Of a stretch of DNA of 64,000 bases, positions 40,441 to 53,052 are shown piece by piece. How positions within the stretch are numbered: the first letter of the stretch is position 1; every line of letters begins with the position of its first letter. Under the pieces are notes generated by a model. The model was given only the letters and a program-made list of their open reading frames with translations. It searched no databases and was not told the origin of the DNA. The translations under genes were made by a program, and so were the position numbers. This DNA is from Aristolochia californica (taxonomy: Eukaryota > Streptophyta > Magnoliopsida > Piperales > Aristolochiaceae): NCBI GenBank assembly GCA_029961685.1, contig JARWKL010000010.1, positions 9,569,931-9,633,930 on the forward strand, given 5' to 3'.

Positions 40441-43400
40441 CTATCAAATCTATTTGGGGTTGTACAAGTGGAACTTTCCAAACATGGATAACAAAACTTT
40501 GGAGTTCATTTTTTAGTGCTTGAAATAATTTTCTTTACTTGCGTTTGTTATAGTTTCCAAATTCTTTTACATACATAAACTCTAAAATTTTCTTTTTGTT
40601 GAGATCTTATTTTTTTTTCTTCTCGAGAAAAATAGGAGAGTGAAAACTCAAGTATGGAGCTGAAAAAAAAAATTTGAATATCCAAAATGGAAATGCACAA
40701 ATGCTAAGAGAGATAATTCCAAAAAGTAACTGTCATTTTTAAGGATAGGCAAAAAGTAGGTTGTTGGGCTCCGATAAAAATCCAACCACACGTTAACTTG
40801 AGAATATAATTTTTTTCTACTCAAAATTTTTGGATCATTAGGCCACAGGCATCCTGAACATGTTTCTGGCATGCATATCCAGCACACTTAAACCATGTTA
40901 GGATCAGTTACAACTCTCTTTCGTATCAAATCTACTCGGGGTTGTAATAGTGGAACTTCCAAAACATGGATAACAAAACTTTGGAGTTCATTTTTTAGTG
41001 CATGAAATAATTTTCTTCACTTGCATTTGTTTTAGTTTCCAAATTCTTTTGCATACATAAACTCTAAAATTTTTATTTTGTTGTGGTCTTATATCTTTTT
41101 TCTTTACGAGAAAAATGGGAGAGTGAAAACACAAGTTTGGATCAGAAAAAAAAAAATTTTAACATCAAAAATGGAAATGCACAAATGCTGAGAGAGATAA
41201 TTCCAAAAAGTATTTGTGATTTTTAAGGATAGGCAAAAAGTGGGTTGTTGGGCTGCTGTAAATATCCAACTTCATGTTAACATGAGAATTTAATTTTTTT
41301 CTCCTCGAAATTTTTGGATCATTAGGCCAGTTGCATCCTCAACATGTTTCTTACATGGATATCCATCACACTTAAAACAGGTTAGGATCAATTACAAGTC
41401 TCTTTCCAGTCAAATCTATTGGGGGTTGCATTAATGGAACTTCCCAAACAAGGATAACAAAACTTTGGAGTTCATTTTTAGTGCGTGAATTAATTTTCTT
41501 CACATGCATTTGTTATTGTTTCCAAATCTTTTGCATACATAAACTCTAAAATTTTCTTTTTTTTTATTTTATATCTTTTTCCTTTACGAGAAGAATTGGA
41601 GAGTGAAAACTCAAGTTTGGGTCTGAAAACAAAAATGAAAATCCAAATGGAAATGCAATGATGCTAAGAGAGATAATTGAAAAAATTATTTGTGATTTTT
41701 AAGGATAGGCAAAAGGTTGGTTGTTGGGCTCCGGTAAATATCCATCCACTCGTTAACTTGAGAATTTAATTTTTTTCTGCTCCTTGAAATTTTTGGATCA
41801 TTAGGCCACTTGCATCCTCAACATGTTTCTGGCATGGATATCCACCACACTTAAAACATGTTAGGAACAGTTACAAGTCTCATTCCTATCAAATCTATTA
41901 GGGTTGTACTACTGGAACTTCCCAAACATGGATAAAAAAACCTTGGAGTTCATTTCTATTGCGTGAAATAATTTTCTTCACTTGCATTTATTATAGTTTC
42001 CCAATTATTTTGCATACTTAAACTCTAAAATTTTCTTTTTGTTGTGATCTTATATCTTTTTTCTTCACGAGAAAAATGGGAAGGTGAAAACTCAAGTTTG
42101 GATCTGAAAAAAATAAATTTGAACATCCAAAATGGAAATGCACAAATGCTGAGAGAGATAATTCCAAAAAGTATTTGTGATTTTTAAGGATCGGCAAAAA
42201 GTGGGTTGTTGGGCTCCGGTAAATATCCAACCATACATTAACTTGAGAATTTAGATTTTTTCTACTCATTAAAATTTTTGGATCATTAGGCCACATACAT
42301 CCTCAACATGTTTTTGCAATGCATATCCACCACACATAAAATATGTTAGGATCAGTTACAAGTCTCTTTCCTATCAAATCTATTAGGGGTTGTACTAGTG
42401 GAACTTCCAAAACATAGATAACAAAACTTTGGAGTTCATTTTTTAGTGCGTGAAATAATTTTCTTCACTCTCATTTGTTATAGTTTCCAAATTCTTTTGC
42501 ATACATAAACTCTCAAATTTTCATTTTGTTGTGGCCTTATATCTTTTTTCTTTACGAGAAAAGTGGGAGAGTGAAAACTCAAGTTTGGATCTAACAAAAA
42601 AAATTTGAACATCCAAAATGGAAATGCAAAAATGCTGAGAGTGATAATTCAAAAAAGTATCTGTGATTTTTAAGGATAGGCAAAAAGTGGGTTGTTGGGC
42701 TGCGGTAAATATCCAACCACACTTTAACTTGATAATTTAAATTTATTCTACTCCTTGAAATTTTTGGATCATTAGGCCACTTGCATCCTCAACATGTTTT
42801 TAGCATGGATATCCACCACACTTAAAACATGTTAGGATCAGTCACAAGTCTCTTTCCCATCAAATCTATTGGGGGGTTGTAGTAGTGGAACTTCCCAAAC
42901 ATGGATGATAAAAAAACTTTGGAGTTCATTTTTTAGTGCGTGAAATAATTTTCATCACCTGCATTTGTTCTAGTGTCCAAATACTTTTGCATACATAAAC
43001 ACTAAAATTTTCATTTTGTTGTGATCGTATATCTTTTTTCTTTACGAGAAGAATAGGAGAGTGAAAACTTTGGTTTGGATCTGAAAAAAAAAATTTGGAC
43101 ATCCAAATGGAAATGCACAAATGTTGAGAGAGATAATTCCAAAAATTATCTGTGATTTTTAAGGATAGGCAATAAGTGGGTTGTTGGGCTCCGGTAAATA
43201 TCCAACCGCACGTTAACTTGAGAATTTAATTTTTTTCTACTCCTTGAAATTTTTGAATCATTAGGCCACTTGCATCCTCAACATGTTTCTAGCATGCATA
43301 TCCACCACTCTTAAAACATGTTAGGATTAGTTAAAAGTCTACTTCCTATCAAATCTATTAGGGGTTGTACAAGTGGTACCTCGCAAACATGGATAACAAA

Positions 43401-44150
43401 ACTTTGGAGTTCATTTTTTAGTGTGTGAAATAATTTTCTTCACTAGCATTTGTTATAGTTTCCAAATTTTTTTGCATACATAAACTCTAAAATTTTCATT
43501 ATGTTGTGATCTTATATCTTTTTTCTTAACGAGAAAAATGGGAGAGTGAAAACTCAAGTTTGCATGTGAAAAAAAAATTTTGAACATCCAAAATGGACAT
43601 GCACAAATGCTGAGAGAGATAATTCGAAAAAGTAACTGTGATTTTTCAGGATAGGCAAAAAGTGGTATGTTGGGCTCGGGGATATATCCAACCACACGTT
43701 AACTTGAGAATTTAATTTTTTTCTACTCTTTGAAATTTTTGGATCATTAGGCCACTTGCATCCTCAACATGTCTCTTGCATGCATATCCACCACACTTAA
43801 AACATGTTAGTATCAGTTACAAGTCTCTTTTCTATCAAATCTATATGGGTTGTACTAGTGGAACTTCCCAAACATGGATAACAAAACTTTGGAGTTCATT
43901 TTTTAGTGTGTGAAATAATTTTCTTCAATTGCATTTATTATAGTTTCCAAATTTTTGCATACATAAACTCTAAAATTTTCTTTTTGTTGTGATCTTATAT
44001 CTTTTTTCTTCACAAGAAAAATGGGATGGTGAAAATTCAAGTTTGGATATGAAAAAAAAAATTTTGAACATCCAAAATGGAAATGCACAAATGATGAGAG
44101 AGATAATTCCAAAAAGTATCTGTGATTTTTAAGGATAGGCAAAAAGTGGG

Positions 44151-47100
44151 TTGTTGGGCTGCGGTAAATATCCAACCACACATTAACTTCAGAATTTAAT
44201 TTTATTCTACTCCTTGAAATTTTTGGATCATTAGGCCGCTTGTATCCTCAACAAGTTTTTGGCATGGATATCCACCACACTTAAAACATGTTAGGATAAC
44301 TACAAGTCTCTTTCCTATCAAATCTATTAGGGGTTATACTAGTGGAACTTCCCAAACATGGATAACAAAACTTTGGTGGTCATTTTTTAGTGTGTAAAAT
44401 AATTTTCTTCACTTGCATTTGTTGTAGTTTCCAAATTCTTTTGCATACATAAACTCTAAAATTTTCATTTTGTTGTGATCTTATATCTTTTTTCTTTACG
44501 AGAAAAATGGGAGAATCAAAACTCAAGTTTGCATCAGAAAAAAAAATTTTAACATCCAAAATGGAAATGCACTAATGCTGAGAGAGATAATTCCAAAAAG
44601 TATCTGTGATTTTTAAGGATAGGCAAAAAGTGGGTTGTTGGGCTGCGGTAAATATCCAACCACACGTTAACTTGAGAATTTAATTTTTTTCTACTCCTTG
44701 AAATTTTTGGATCGTTAGGGCACTTGCATCCTCAACATGTTTCTGACATGGATATCCACCACACTTAAAACATGTTAGGATCAGTTACAAGTCTCTTTCC
44801 AATCAAATTTATTGGGGGTTGTATTAGTGGAACTTCCAAAACAGTGATAACAAAACTTTGGAATTCATTTATTAGTGCGTGAAATAATTTTCTTCACTTG
44901 CATTTGTTATAGTTTCCAAATTCTTTTACATACATAAATTCTAAAATTTACATTTTCTTGTGATCTTATATCTTTTTTCTTTACGAGAAAAATGGGAGAG
45001 TGAAAACTCAAGTTTGGATCTGAAAAAAAAAAATGAACATCCAAAATGGAAAAGCACAAATGATGAGAGTGATAATTCCAAAAATTATCTGTGATTTTTA
45101 AGGATAGGCAAAAAGTGGGTTGTTGGGCTGCGGTAAATATCCAACCACACGTTAATTTGAGAATTTAATTTTATTCTACTGCTTGAAAATTTTGGATCAT
45201 TAGGCCACTTGCATCATCAACATGTTTCTGGCATGGATATCCACCACACTTAAAACATCTTAGGATCAGTTACAAGTCTCTTTCCTATCAAATCTATTAG
45301 GGGTTGAACTAGTGGAACTTCCCAAACATGGATAACAAAAGTTTGGAGTTCATTTTTTAGGGCGTGAAATAATTTTCTTCACTTGCATTTGTTGTAGTTT
45401 CCAAATTCTTTTCCAGACATCAACTCTTGAATTTTCATTTTGTTGTGATTTGATATCTTTTTTCTTTACGAGAGAAATGGGAGAGTGAAAACTCAAGTTT
45501 GGATCGGAAAAAAAAATTTTAACATCCAAAAAGGAAATGCACAAATGCTGAGAGAGATAATTCCAAAAAGTATCTGTATTTTTAGGGATAGGCAAAAAGT
45601 GGGTTGTTGGGCTGCGGTAAATATCCAACCACACGTTAACTTGAGAGTTTAATTTTTTCTACTCCTTGAAATTTTTGGATCATTAGTCCACTTGCGTCCT
45701 CAAAATGTTTCCTGCATGCATATCCACCACACTTAAAACATGTTAAGATCAGTTACAAGTCTCTTTCCAATAAAATGTATTGGGGGTTGTATTAGTGGAA
45801 CTTCCCAAACATCGATAACAAAACTTTGGAGTTCATTTTTTAGTGTGTGAAATAATTTTCTTCACTTGCATTAGTTATAGTTTCCAAATTCTTTTGCATA
45901 CATAAACTCTAAAATTTTCATTTTCTTGTGATCTTATATCTTTTTTCTTTACGAGAAAAATGGGAGAGTGAAAACTCAAGTTTGGATCTGAAAAAAAAAA
46001 TTTGAACATCCGAAATGGAAATGCACAAAAGATGAGAGAGATAATTCCAAAAAGTATCTGTGATTTTTAAGGATAGGCAAAATGTGGGTTGTTGGGCTCC
46101 GGTAAATATCCAACCACACGTTAACTACAGAATTTAATTTTTTTCTACTCCTTGAAATTTTTGGATCATTAGGCCATTTGCATCCTCAATATGTTTTTGT
46201 CATGCATATCCACCACACTTAAAACATGTTAGGATCAGTTACTAGTCTCTTTCCTATCAAATCTATACTAGTGGAACTTCCCAAACATGGATAACAAAAC
46301 TTTGGAGTTCATTTTTTAGTGTGTGAAATAATTTTCTACACTTGCATTTGTTATAGTTTCCAAATTCTTTTGCATACATAAACTCTAAAATTTTCATTTT
46401 CTAGTGATCTCATATCTATTTTCTTTACGAGAAAAATGGGAGAGTTGAAAACTCAAGTTTGGATCTGAAAAAAAAAATTTGAACATCCAAAATGGAAATG
46501 CACAAATGCTGACAGAGATAATTCCCAAAAGTATCTGTGATTTTTAAGGATAGGGAAAAAGTGGGTTGTTGGGCTGCGGTAAATATCCAACCACACTTTA
46601 ACTTGAGAATATAATTTTATTCTACTCCTTGAAATTTTTGGATCATTAGGCCACCTGCATCCTCAACATGTTTTTGGCATGGATATCCACCACACTTAAA
46701 ACATGTTAGGATCAGTTACAAGTCTCTTTCCAATCAAATCTATTGGGGGTTGTATTAGTTGAACATCCCAAACATGGATAACAAAACTTTGGAGTTCATT
46801 TTTTAGTGCAAGAAATAATTTTCTTTACTTGCATTTGTTATTGTTTCCAAATTCTTTTGCATACATAAACTCTAAAATTTTCATTTTGTTGTAATCTTAT
46901 AATTTTTTTCTTTACGAGAAAATTGGGAGAGTGAAAACTCAAGTTTGGATCTGAAAAAAAAAATTTGAACATCCAAAATGGAAATGCACAAATGCTGACA
47001 GAGATAATTCCAAAAAGTATCTGTGATTTTTAAGGATACGCAAAAAGTGGGTTGTTGGGCTGCGGTAAATATCCAACCACACTTTAACTTGAGAACATAA

Positions 47101-47850
47101 TTTTATTCTACTCCTTGAAATTTTTGGATCATTACGCAACCTACATCCTCAACATGTTCTTGGCATGGATATCCACCACACTTAAAACATGTTAGGATCA
47201 GTTACAAGTCTCTTTCCAATCAAATCAATTGGGGGTTGTATTAGTTGAACATCCCAAACTTGGATAACAAAACTTTGGAGTTCATTTTTTAGTGCGTGCA
47301 AAAATTTTCTTCACTTGCATTTGTTATTGTTTCCAAATTCTTCTGCATACATAAACTCTAAAATTTTCATTTTGTTGTGATCTTATAACTTTTTTCTTTA
47401 CGAGAAAATTGGGAGAGTGAAAACTCAAGTTTGGATCTGAAAAAAAAAAATTGAACATCCAAATGGAAATGTACAAATACTGAGAGAGATAATTTCAAAA
47501 ATTACCTGTGATTTTTCAGGATAGGCAAAAATTGGGTTGTTGGGCTCCAGTAAATATCCAACCACACATTAACTTGAGAATTTAATTTTTTTCTACTCCA
47601 TGAAATTTTTGGATCATTAGGCCACTTCCATCCCCAACATGTTTCTGGCATGCATATCCACCACACTTAAAACATGTTAGGATCAGTTACAAGTCTCTTT
47701 CCTATCAAATCTATTTGGGGTTGTACTAGTGGAACCTCCCAAACATGGATAACAAAACTTTGGAATTCATTTTTTAGTGTGTGAAATAATTTTCTTCACT
47801 TGCATTTTTTATAGTTTCCAAATTCTTTTTCGTACAGGAACTCTAGAATT
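44151..47850 (+). repeat. Satellite segment of the gctgcgg / ttttattctac subfamily
   Basis: Anchors are at 44234, 44718, 45203, 45686, 46172, 46649, 47135 and 47620. Most monomers here have ggctgcggtaaat instead of ggctccggtaaat, gaattttattctac-type T-runs, and alternating caatcaaatctattggggg / cctatcaaatctattaggg versions. The 46172 monomer is 477 bp because it reads aatctatactagtgg near 46261, losing about 10 bp. No gene is seen. Confidence 0.85.
46485..47455 (+). repeat. Two adjacent, nearly identical monomers
   Basis: Consecutive monomers 46485-46970 and 46970-47455 share an unusual set of variants: gctgacagag, ggctgcggtaaat, cactttaacttgag, tattagttgaacatccc, gttattgtttcc and gagaaaattggg. 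They differ at only a few percent of positions, well below the usual distance between neighbours, which points to a recent local one-monomer duplication. Confidence 0.82.
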
Positions 47851-49340
47851 TTCATTTTGTTGTGATCTTATATCTTTTTTTTTTACGAGAAAAATGGGCG
47901 AGTGAAAACTCAAGTTTGCATCTAAAAAAAAAATTTTCAACATCCAAAATGGACATGCACATATGCTGAGAGAGATAATTCCAAAAAGTATCTATGCTTT
48001 TTAAGCATAGGCAAAAAGTGAGTCGCTGGGCTCCGGTAAGTATCCAACCACACGTTAACTTGGGAATTTAATTTTTTTCTACTCCTTGAAATTTTTGGAT
48101 CATTAGGCCACTTGCATCGTCAACATATTTCCGGCATGCATATCCACCACACTTAAAACATGTTCGGATTAGTTACAAGTCTCTATCCTATCAAATCTAT
48201 TAGGGGTTGTACTTGTGGAACATCCCAAACATGGATAAGAAAACTTTGGGGTTCATTTTTTAGTGCGTGAAATAATTTTCTTCACTTGCATTTGTTATAG
48301 TTTCTGAATTCTTTTGCATGCATAAACTCTAAAATTTTTATTTTTTTTCTGATCATATTTTTTTTTTCTTTACGAGAAAAATAGAAGAGTAAAAACTCAA
48401 GTTTATATCTGAAAAAAGAATTTGAACATCCAAAATGGAAATGCACAAATGCTGAGAGAGATAATTCCAAAAAGTATTTGTAATTTTGAAGGATAGGATA
48501 AAAGTGGGTTGTTGGGCTCTGGTAAATATCCAACCACACGCTAACTTAAGAATTTAATTTTTTCTACTCCTTGAAATTTATGGATCATTATGGCACTTGC
48601 AACCTCAACATGTTTCTGACATGCATATCCACCACACTTAAAAACATGTTAGGATCACTTACAAGTCTCTTTCCTATCAAATCTATTAGGGGTTGTACTA
48701 GTGGAAACTTCCCAAACATGGATAACAAAACTTTGAAGTTCATTTTTTAGTGCGTGAAATAATTTTCTTCACTTGCATTTGTTATAATTTCCATTTTCTT
48801 TGGCATACATAATGTCTAAAATTTTCATTTTGTTGTGATCATATATCTTTTTTCTTTACGATAAAAATGGGAGAGTGAAAACTCAAGTTTGCATCTGAAA
48901 AAAAATATTTGAACATCCAAAATGGAAATGCACAAATGCTAAGAGAGATAATTTCTTAAAGTATCTGTGATTTCTAAGGATAGGCAAAAAGTGGGTTGTT
49001 GGGCTCCAGTAAATATCCAACCACACGTTAACTTGAGAATTTAATTTTTTTCTTGTCCTTGAAATTTTTGAATCATTAGGCCACTTGCATCCTCAACTTG
49101 TTTCTGGCATGCATATCCACCACACTTAAAACATGTTAGGATCAGTTACAAGTCTCTTTCCTATCAAATCTATTAGGGGTTGTACTAGTGGAACTTCCCT
49201 AACAGGGATAACAAAACTTTGGAGTTCATTTTTTACTGCGTGAAATAATTTTCTTTACTTGTATTTATTATAGTTTCCAAATTCTTTTGCATACATAAAC
49301 TCTAAAGTTTTCTTTTTATTGAGATCATATATCTTTTTTC
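47851..49340 (+). repeat. Block D: partial copy of the A/B/C core
   Basis: Anchors are at 48106, 48591 and 49079. This segment aligns with B 39190-40640 and C 58640-60050. Shared variants are gcatctaaaaaaa with ggacatgcac, ctccggtaagtatcc, gataagaaaac, ttctgatcatattttt (48348), ggatcattatg before the anchor, gtttctgacatgc, ctttgaagttc (48730) and gcatctgaaaaaaaatattt (48891). D is more diverged from B than A is. Confidence 0.8.
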
Positions 49341-52300
49341 TTCACGAGAAAAATGGGAGAGTAAAAACTCAGGTTTGCATCAGAAAAAAAAATTTGAACA
49401 TCGAAAATGGACATGGACAAGTAGTGAGAGAGATAATTCGAAAAAGTATCTGTGATTTTTAAACAGAGGAAAAAAGTGGGTTGTTGGGCTCCGGTAAGTA
49501 CCCAACCACACGTTAACTTGAGAATTTAATTTTTTTCAACTCCTTGAAAATTTTTAATCATTAGGCCACTTGCATCCTCAACATTCTGGCATGCATATCC
49601 ACCACACCTAAAACTTGTTAGGATCAGTTACAAGTCTCTTTCCTATCAAATCTATTAGGGGTTGTACTTGGGGAACTTCCCAAACATGGATAACAAAACT
49701 TTGGAGTTTATTTTTTAGTGCGTGAAATAATTTTCTACACTTGCATTTGTTATAGTTTCCAAATTCTTTTGCATACATAAAGTCTAAAATTTTTATTTTG
49801 TTGTGTTCTTATATCTTTTTTCTTTACGAGAAAAATGGAAGAGTAAAAACTCAAGTTCGGATCTGAAAAAAAACATTTACATCCAAAATGGAAATAGACA
49901 AATGCTAAGAGAGATAATTCCAAAAAGTATCTGTGATTTTTAAGGATAGACTAAGAGTGGGTTGTTGGGCTCCGGTAAATATCCAACCACACGTTAACTT
50001 GAGAATTCAATTTTCTTCAACTCCTTGAAAAGTTTGGATCGTTAGGCCATTTGCATCATCAACAAGTTTCGGGCATGCATATCCACCACACTTAAAACAT
50101 GTTAGGATCCATTACAAGTCTCTTTCCTATCAAATCTATTAGGGGTTGTACTAGTAGAACTTCCCAAACATGGATAACAAAACTTTGGAGTTCATTTTTT
50201 AGTGCGTGAAATAATTTTCTTCACTTACATTTTTTAGAGTTTCCAAATTCTTTTGCATACATAAATCTAAAATTTTCATTTTGTTGTGATCTTATATCTT
50301 TTTTCTTTACGATAAAAATACAAGAGTAAAAACTCAAGTTTGTATCAGAAAAAAAAAATTTTGACCATCCACAATGGAAATGCACAAATGCTGAGAGAGA
50401 GAATTCCGAAAAGTATCTGCGATTTTTAAGGATAGGCAAAAAGTGGGTTGAGAATTTAGGTAAATATCCAACCACACGTTAACTTGAGAATTTATTTTTT
50501 TTATACTCCGTGAAATTTATGCATCATTAGGCCACTTGCATCCTCAACATGTTTCTGACATGCATATCCACCACACTTAAAACATGTTAAGATCAGTTAC
50601 AAGTCTCTTTCCTATCAATTCTATTAGGGGTTGTACTAATGGAACTTCCCAAACATGGAGAAAAAAACTTTGAAATATATTTTTTAGTGCGTGAATTAAT
50701 TTTCTTCACTTGCATTTGTTATAGCTTCCAAATTCTTTTGCATACATAAAGTCTAAAATTTTGATTTTGTTGTGATCTTATATCTTTTTTCTTTACGAGA
50801 AAAATGGGTGAGTGAAAACTCAAGTTTGCATCTGAAAAAAAAAATTTGAACATCCAAAATGGACAAGCACAAGTAGTGACAGAGATAATTCGAAAAAGTA
50901 TCTGTGATTTTTAAGGAGAGGCAAAAAGTGGGTTGTTGGGCTCCGGTAAATACCCAACCACACGTAAACTTGAGAATTTAATTTTTTTCTACTCCTTGAA
51001 ATTTTTGGATCATTAGGCCACAAGCATCCTCAACGTGTTTCTGGCATGCATTTCCACCACATTTAAAACATGTTAGAATCAGTTAGAAGTCTCTTTCCTA
51101 TCAAATCTATTAGGGGTTGTACAAGTGGAACATCCCAAACATGGATAACAAAACTTTGGAGTTCATTTTTTAATGCGTGACATAATTTTCTTCACTTTCA
51201 TTTGTTATAGTTTCCAAATTCTTTTGCATACATAAAGTATAAAATTTTCATTTTGTTGTGATCTTATATCTTTTTTCTTTACGAGATAAATGGGAGAGTG
51301 AAAACTCAGGTTTGCATCTGAAAAAAAAATTTGAATATCTAAAATGGAAATGCACAAATGCCGAGAGAGATAATTCCAAAAAGTATTTGTGATTTTTAAG
51401 GATAGTCAAAAAGTGGGTTGTTGGGCTTCGGTAAATATCCAACCATAAGTAAACTTGAGAATTTAATTTTTTTCTACTCCTTGGAAATTTTGGATCATTA
51501 GGCCACTTGCATCCTCAACATTTTTATGGCATGCATATCCACCACACTTAAAACATGTTAGGATTAGCTAAAAGTCTCTTTCCTATCAATTCTATTAGGG
51601 GTTGTACTAGTGGAACTTCCCAAACAAGGATAAAAAAACTTTGGAGTTCATTTTTTAGTGCGTGAAATAATTTTCTTCACTTGCATTTGTTAAAGTTTCA
51701 AAATGCTTTTGCATTCATAAACTCTAAAATTTTTATTTTGTTGTGATCTTATATCTTTTTTCTTCACGAGATAAATGGGAGAGTGAAATCGCAAGTTTGG
51801 ATCTGAAAAAAAAATTTTGTACATCCAAAATGGAAATGCACAAATGCTGAGAGAGATAATTCCAAAAAGTATCTGTGATTTTTAAGGATAGGCAAAAAGT
51901 GGGTTGCTGGGACCCGTTGAATATCCAACCACACGTTAACTAGAGAATTTAATTTTTTTCTACTCCTTGAAATTTTTGGATCATTAGGCCACTTGCATCC
52001 GCAACATGTTTCTGGCATGCATATCCACCAAACTTAAAACAAGTTAGGATCAATTACAAGCCTCTTTCCTATCAAATCTATTAGGGGTTGTACTAGGGGA
52101 ACTTCCCAAACATTGATAACAAAACATTGGAGTTCAACATGTTTCTGGCATGCATATCCACCAAACTTAAAACATGTTAGGATCAGTTACAAGCCTCTTT
52201 CCTATCAAATCTATTAGGGGTTGTACTAGGGGACCTTCCCAAACATGGATAACAAAACTTGGAGTTCATTTTTTAGTGCATGAAATAATCTTCTTAACTT

Positions 52301-53052
52301 GCATTTATTATATTTTCCAAATTCTTTTGCATACATAAACTCTAAAATTTTCTTTTTTTTGTGATCTTAAATATTTTTTCTTCACGAGAAAAATGGGAGA
52401 GTGAAAACTCAAGTTTGGATCTGAAAAAAAGAAATTTGAACATCCAAAATGGAAATGTCCAAATGCTAAGAGAGATAATTCAAAAAGTAAATGTGATTTT
52501 TAAGGATAGGCAAAAAGTGGGTTGTTGGGCTCCGGTAAATATTCATGAAATTTTTTCGATCATTAGGCCACATGCATCCTCAACATGTTTCTGGCATGCA
52601 TATCCACCACACTTGAAACATGTTAGGATCTGTTACAAGTCTCTTTCCTATCAAATCTATTAGAGGTTGTACTAGTGGAACTTCCACAACATGGATAACA
52701 AAACTTTGGAGTTCTTTTTTTAGTGCATGGAATAATTTTCTTTTCTTGCAGTTGTTATAGTTCCCAAATTCTTTTGCATACATAAACTCTAAAATTTTCA
52801 TTTTGTTGTGGTCTTATAACTTTTTTCTTTACGAGAAAAATGGGGGAGAGAAAACACAAGTTTGGATCTGAAAAAAAAAAAATTGAACAACCAAAATGGA
52901 AATGCACAAATGCTGAGAGAGATAATTCCAAAAACTATCTGTGATTTTTAAAGATAGGCAAAAAGTGGGTTGTTGGGCTGCGGTAAATATTCAACCACAT
53001 GTTAAGTTGAGAATTTAATTTTATTCTACTCCTTGACATTTTTGGATCACTA
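49341..53052 (+). repeat. Mixed satellite segment, including Block E copy 2
   Basis: Anchors are at 49564, 50045, 50530, 51016, 51501, 51987 and 52566. Segment 51016-51820 is the partner of 32549-33350. The monomers at 49.4 and 50.87 kb share an aagtagtgagag-like variant with 29.52 kb. The segment includes the third 133-bp duplication and a deletion near 52541, where ggtaaatattcatgaaattt replaces about 40 bp of ccaaccacacg through ctactcc. No gene is seen. Confidence 0.8.
52001..52266 (+). repeat. 133-bp partial-monomer tandem duplication, copy 3 of 3
   Basis: The junction ggagttcaacatg (about 52129-52141) and the 133-bp spacing (52001 to 52134) are the same as in Blocks A and B. Here the two halves are the most alike, about 7 differences in 133 bp, and both carry ccaaac, caagcctctttcc and actagggg. 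That supports duplication rather than deletion. The surrounding monomers are otherwise not close copies of A or B. Confidence 0.87.

Larger units (their letters stand above)
37111..44150 (+). repeat. Block B: large segmental repeat (partners A and C)
   Basis: Anchors are at 37318, 37933, 38418, 38905, 39391, 39873, 40359, 40841, 41325, 41804, 42289, 42775, 43264 and 43750. The first 5 kb matches Block A closely. From about 37.6 to 44.15 kb it also matches Block C at lower identity, with shared order of rare variants: aaggatcggc (42187/61653), acatagataac (42411/61875), ggatctaacaaaaaa (42588/62052), ctattggggggttg (42869/62331), ccaaatacttttgc, ccaaccgcacg (43202/62662), cattatgttg (43498/62940), and ctatatggg/ctataggggg (43840/63283). 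Similarity to C stops near 44.15 kb. B contains the monomer missing from A. Confidence 0.9.
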
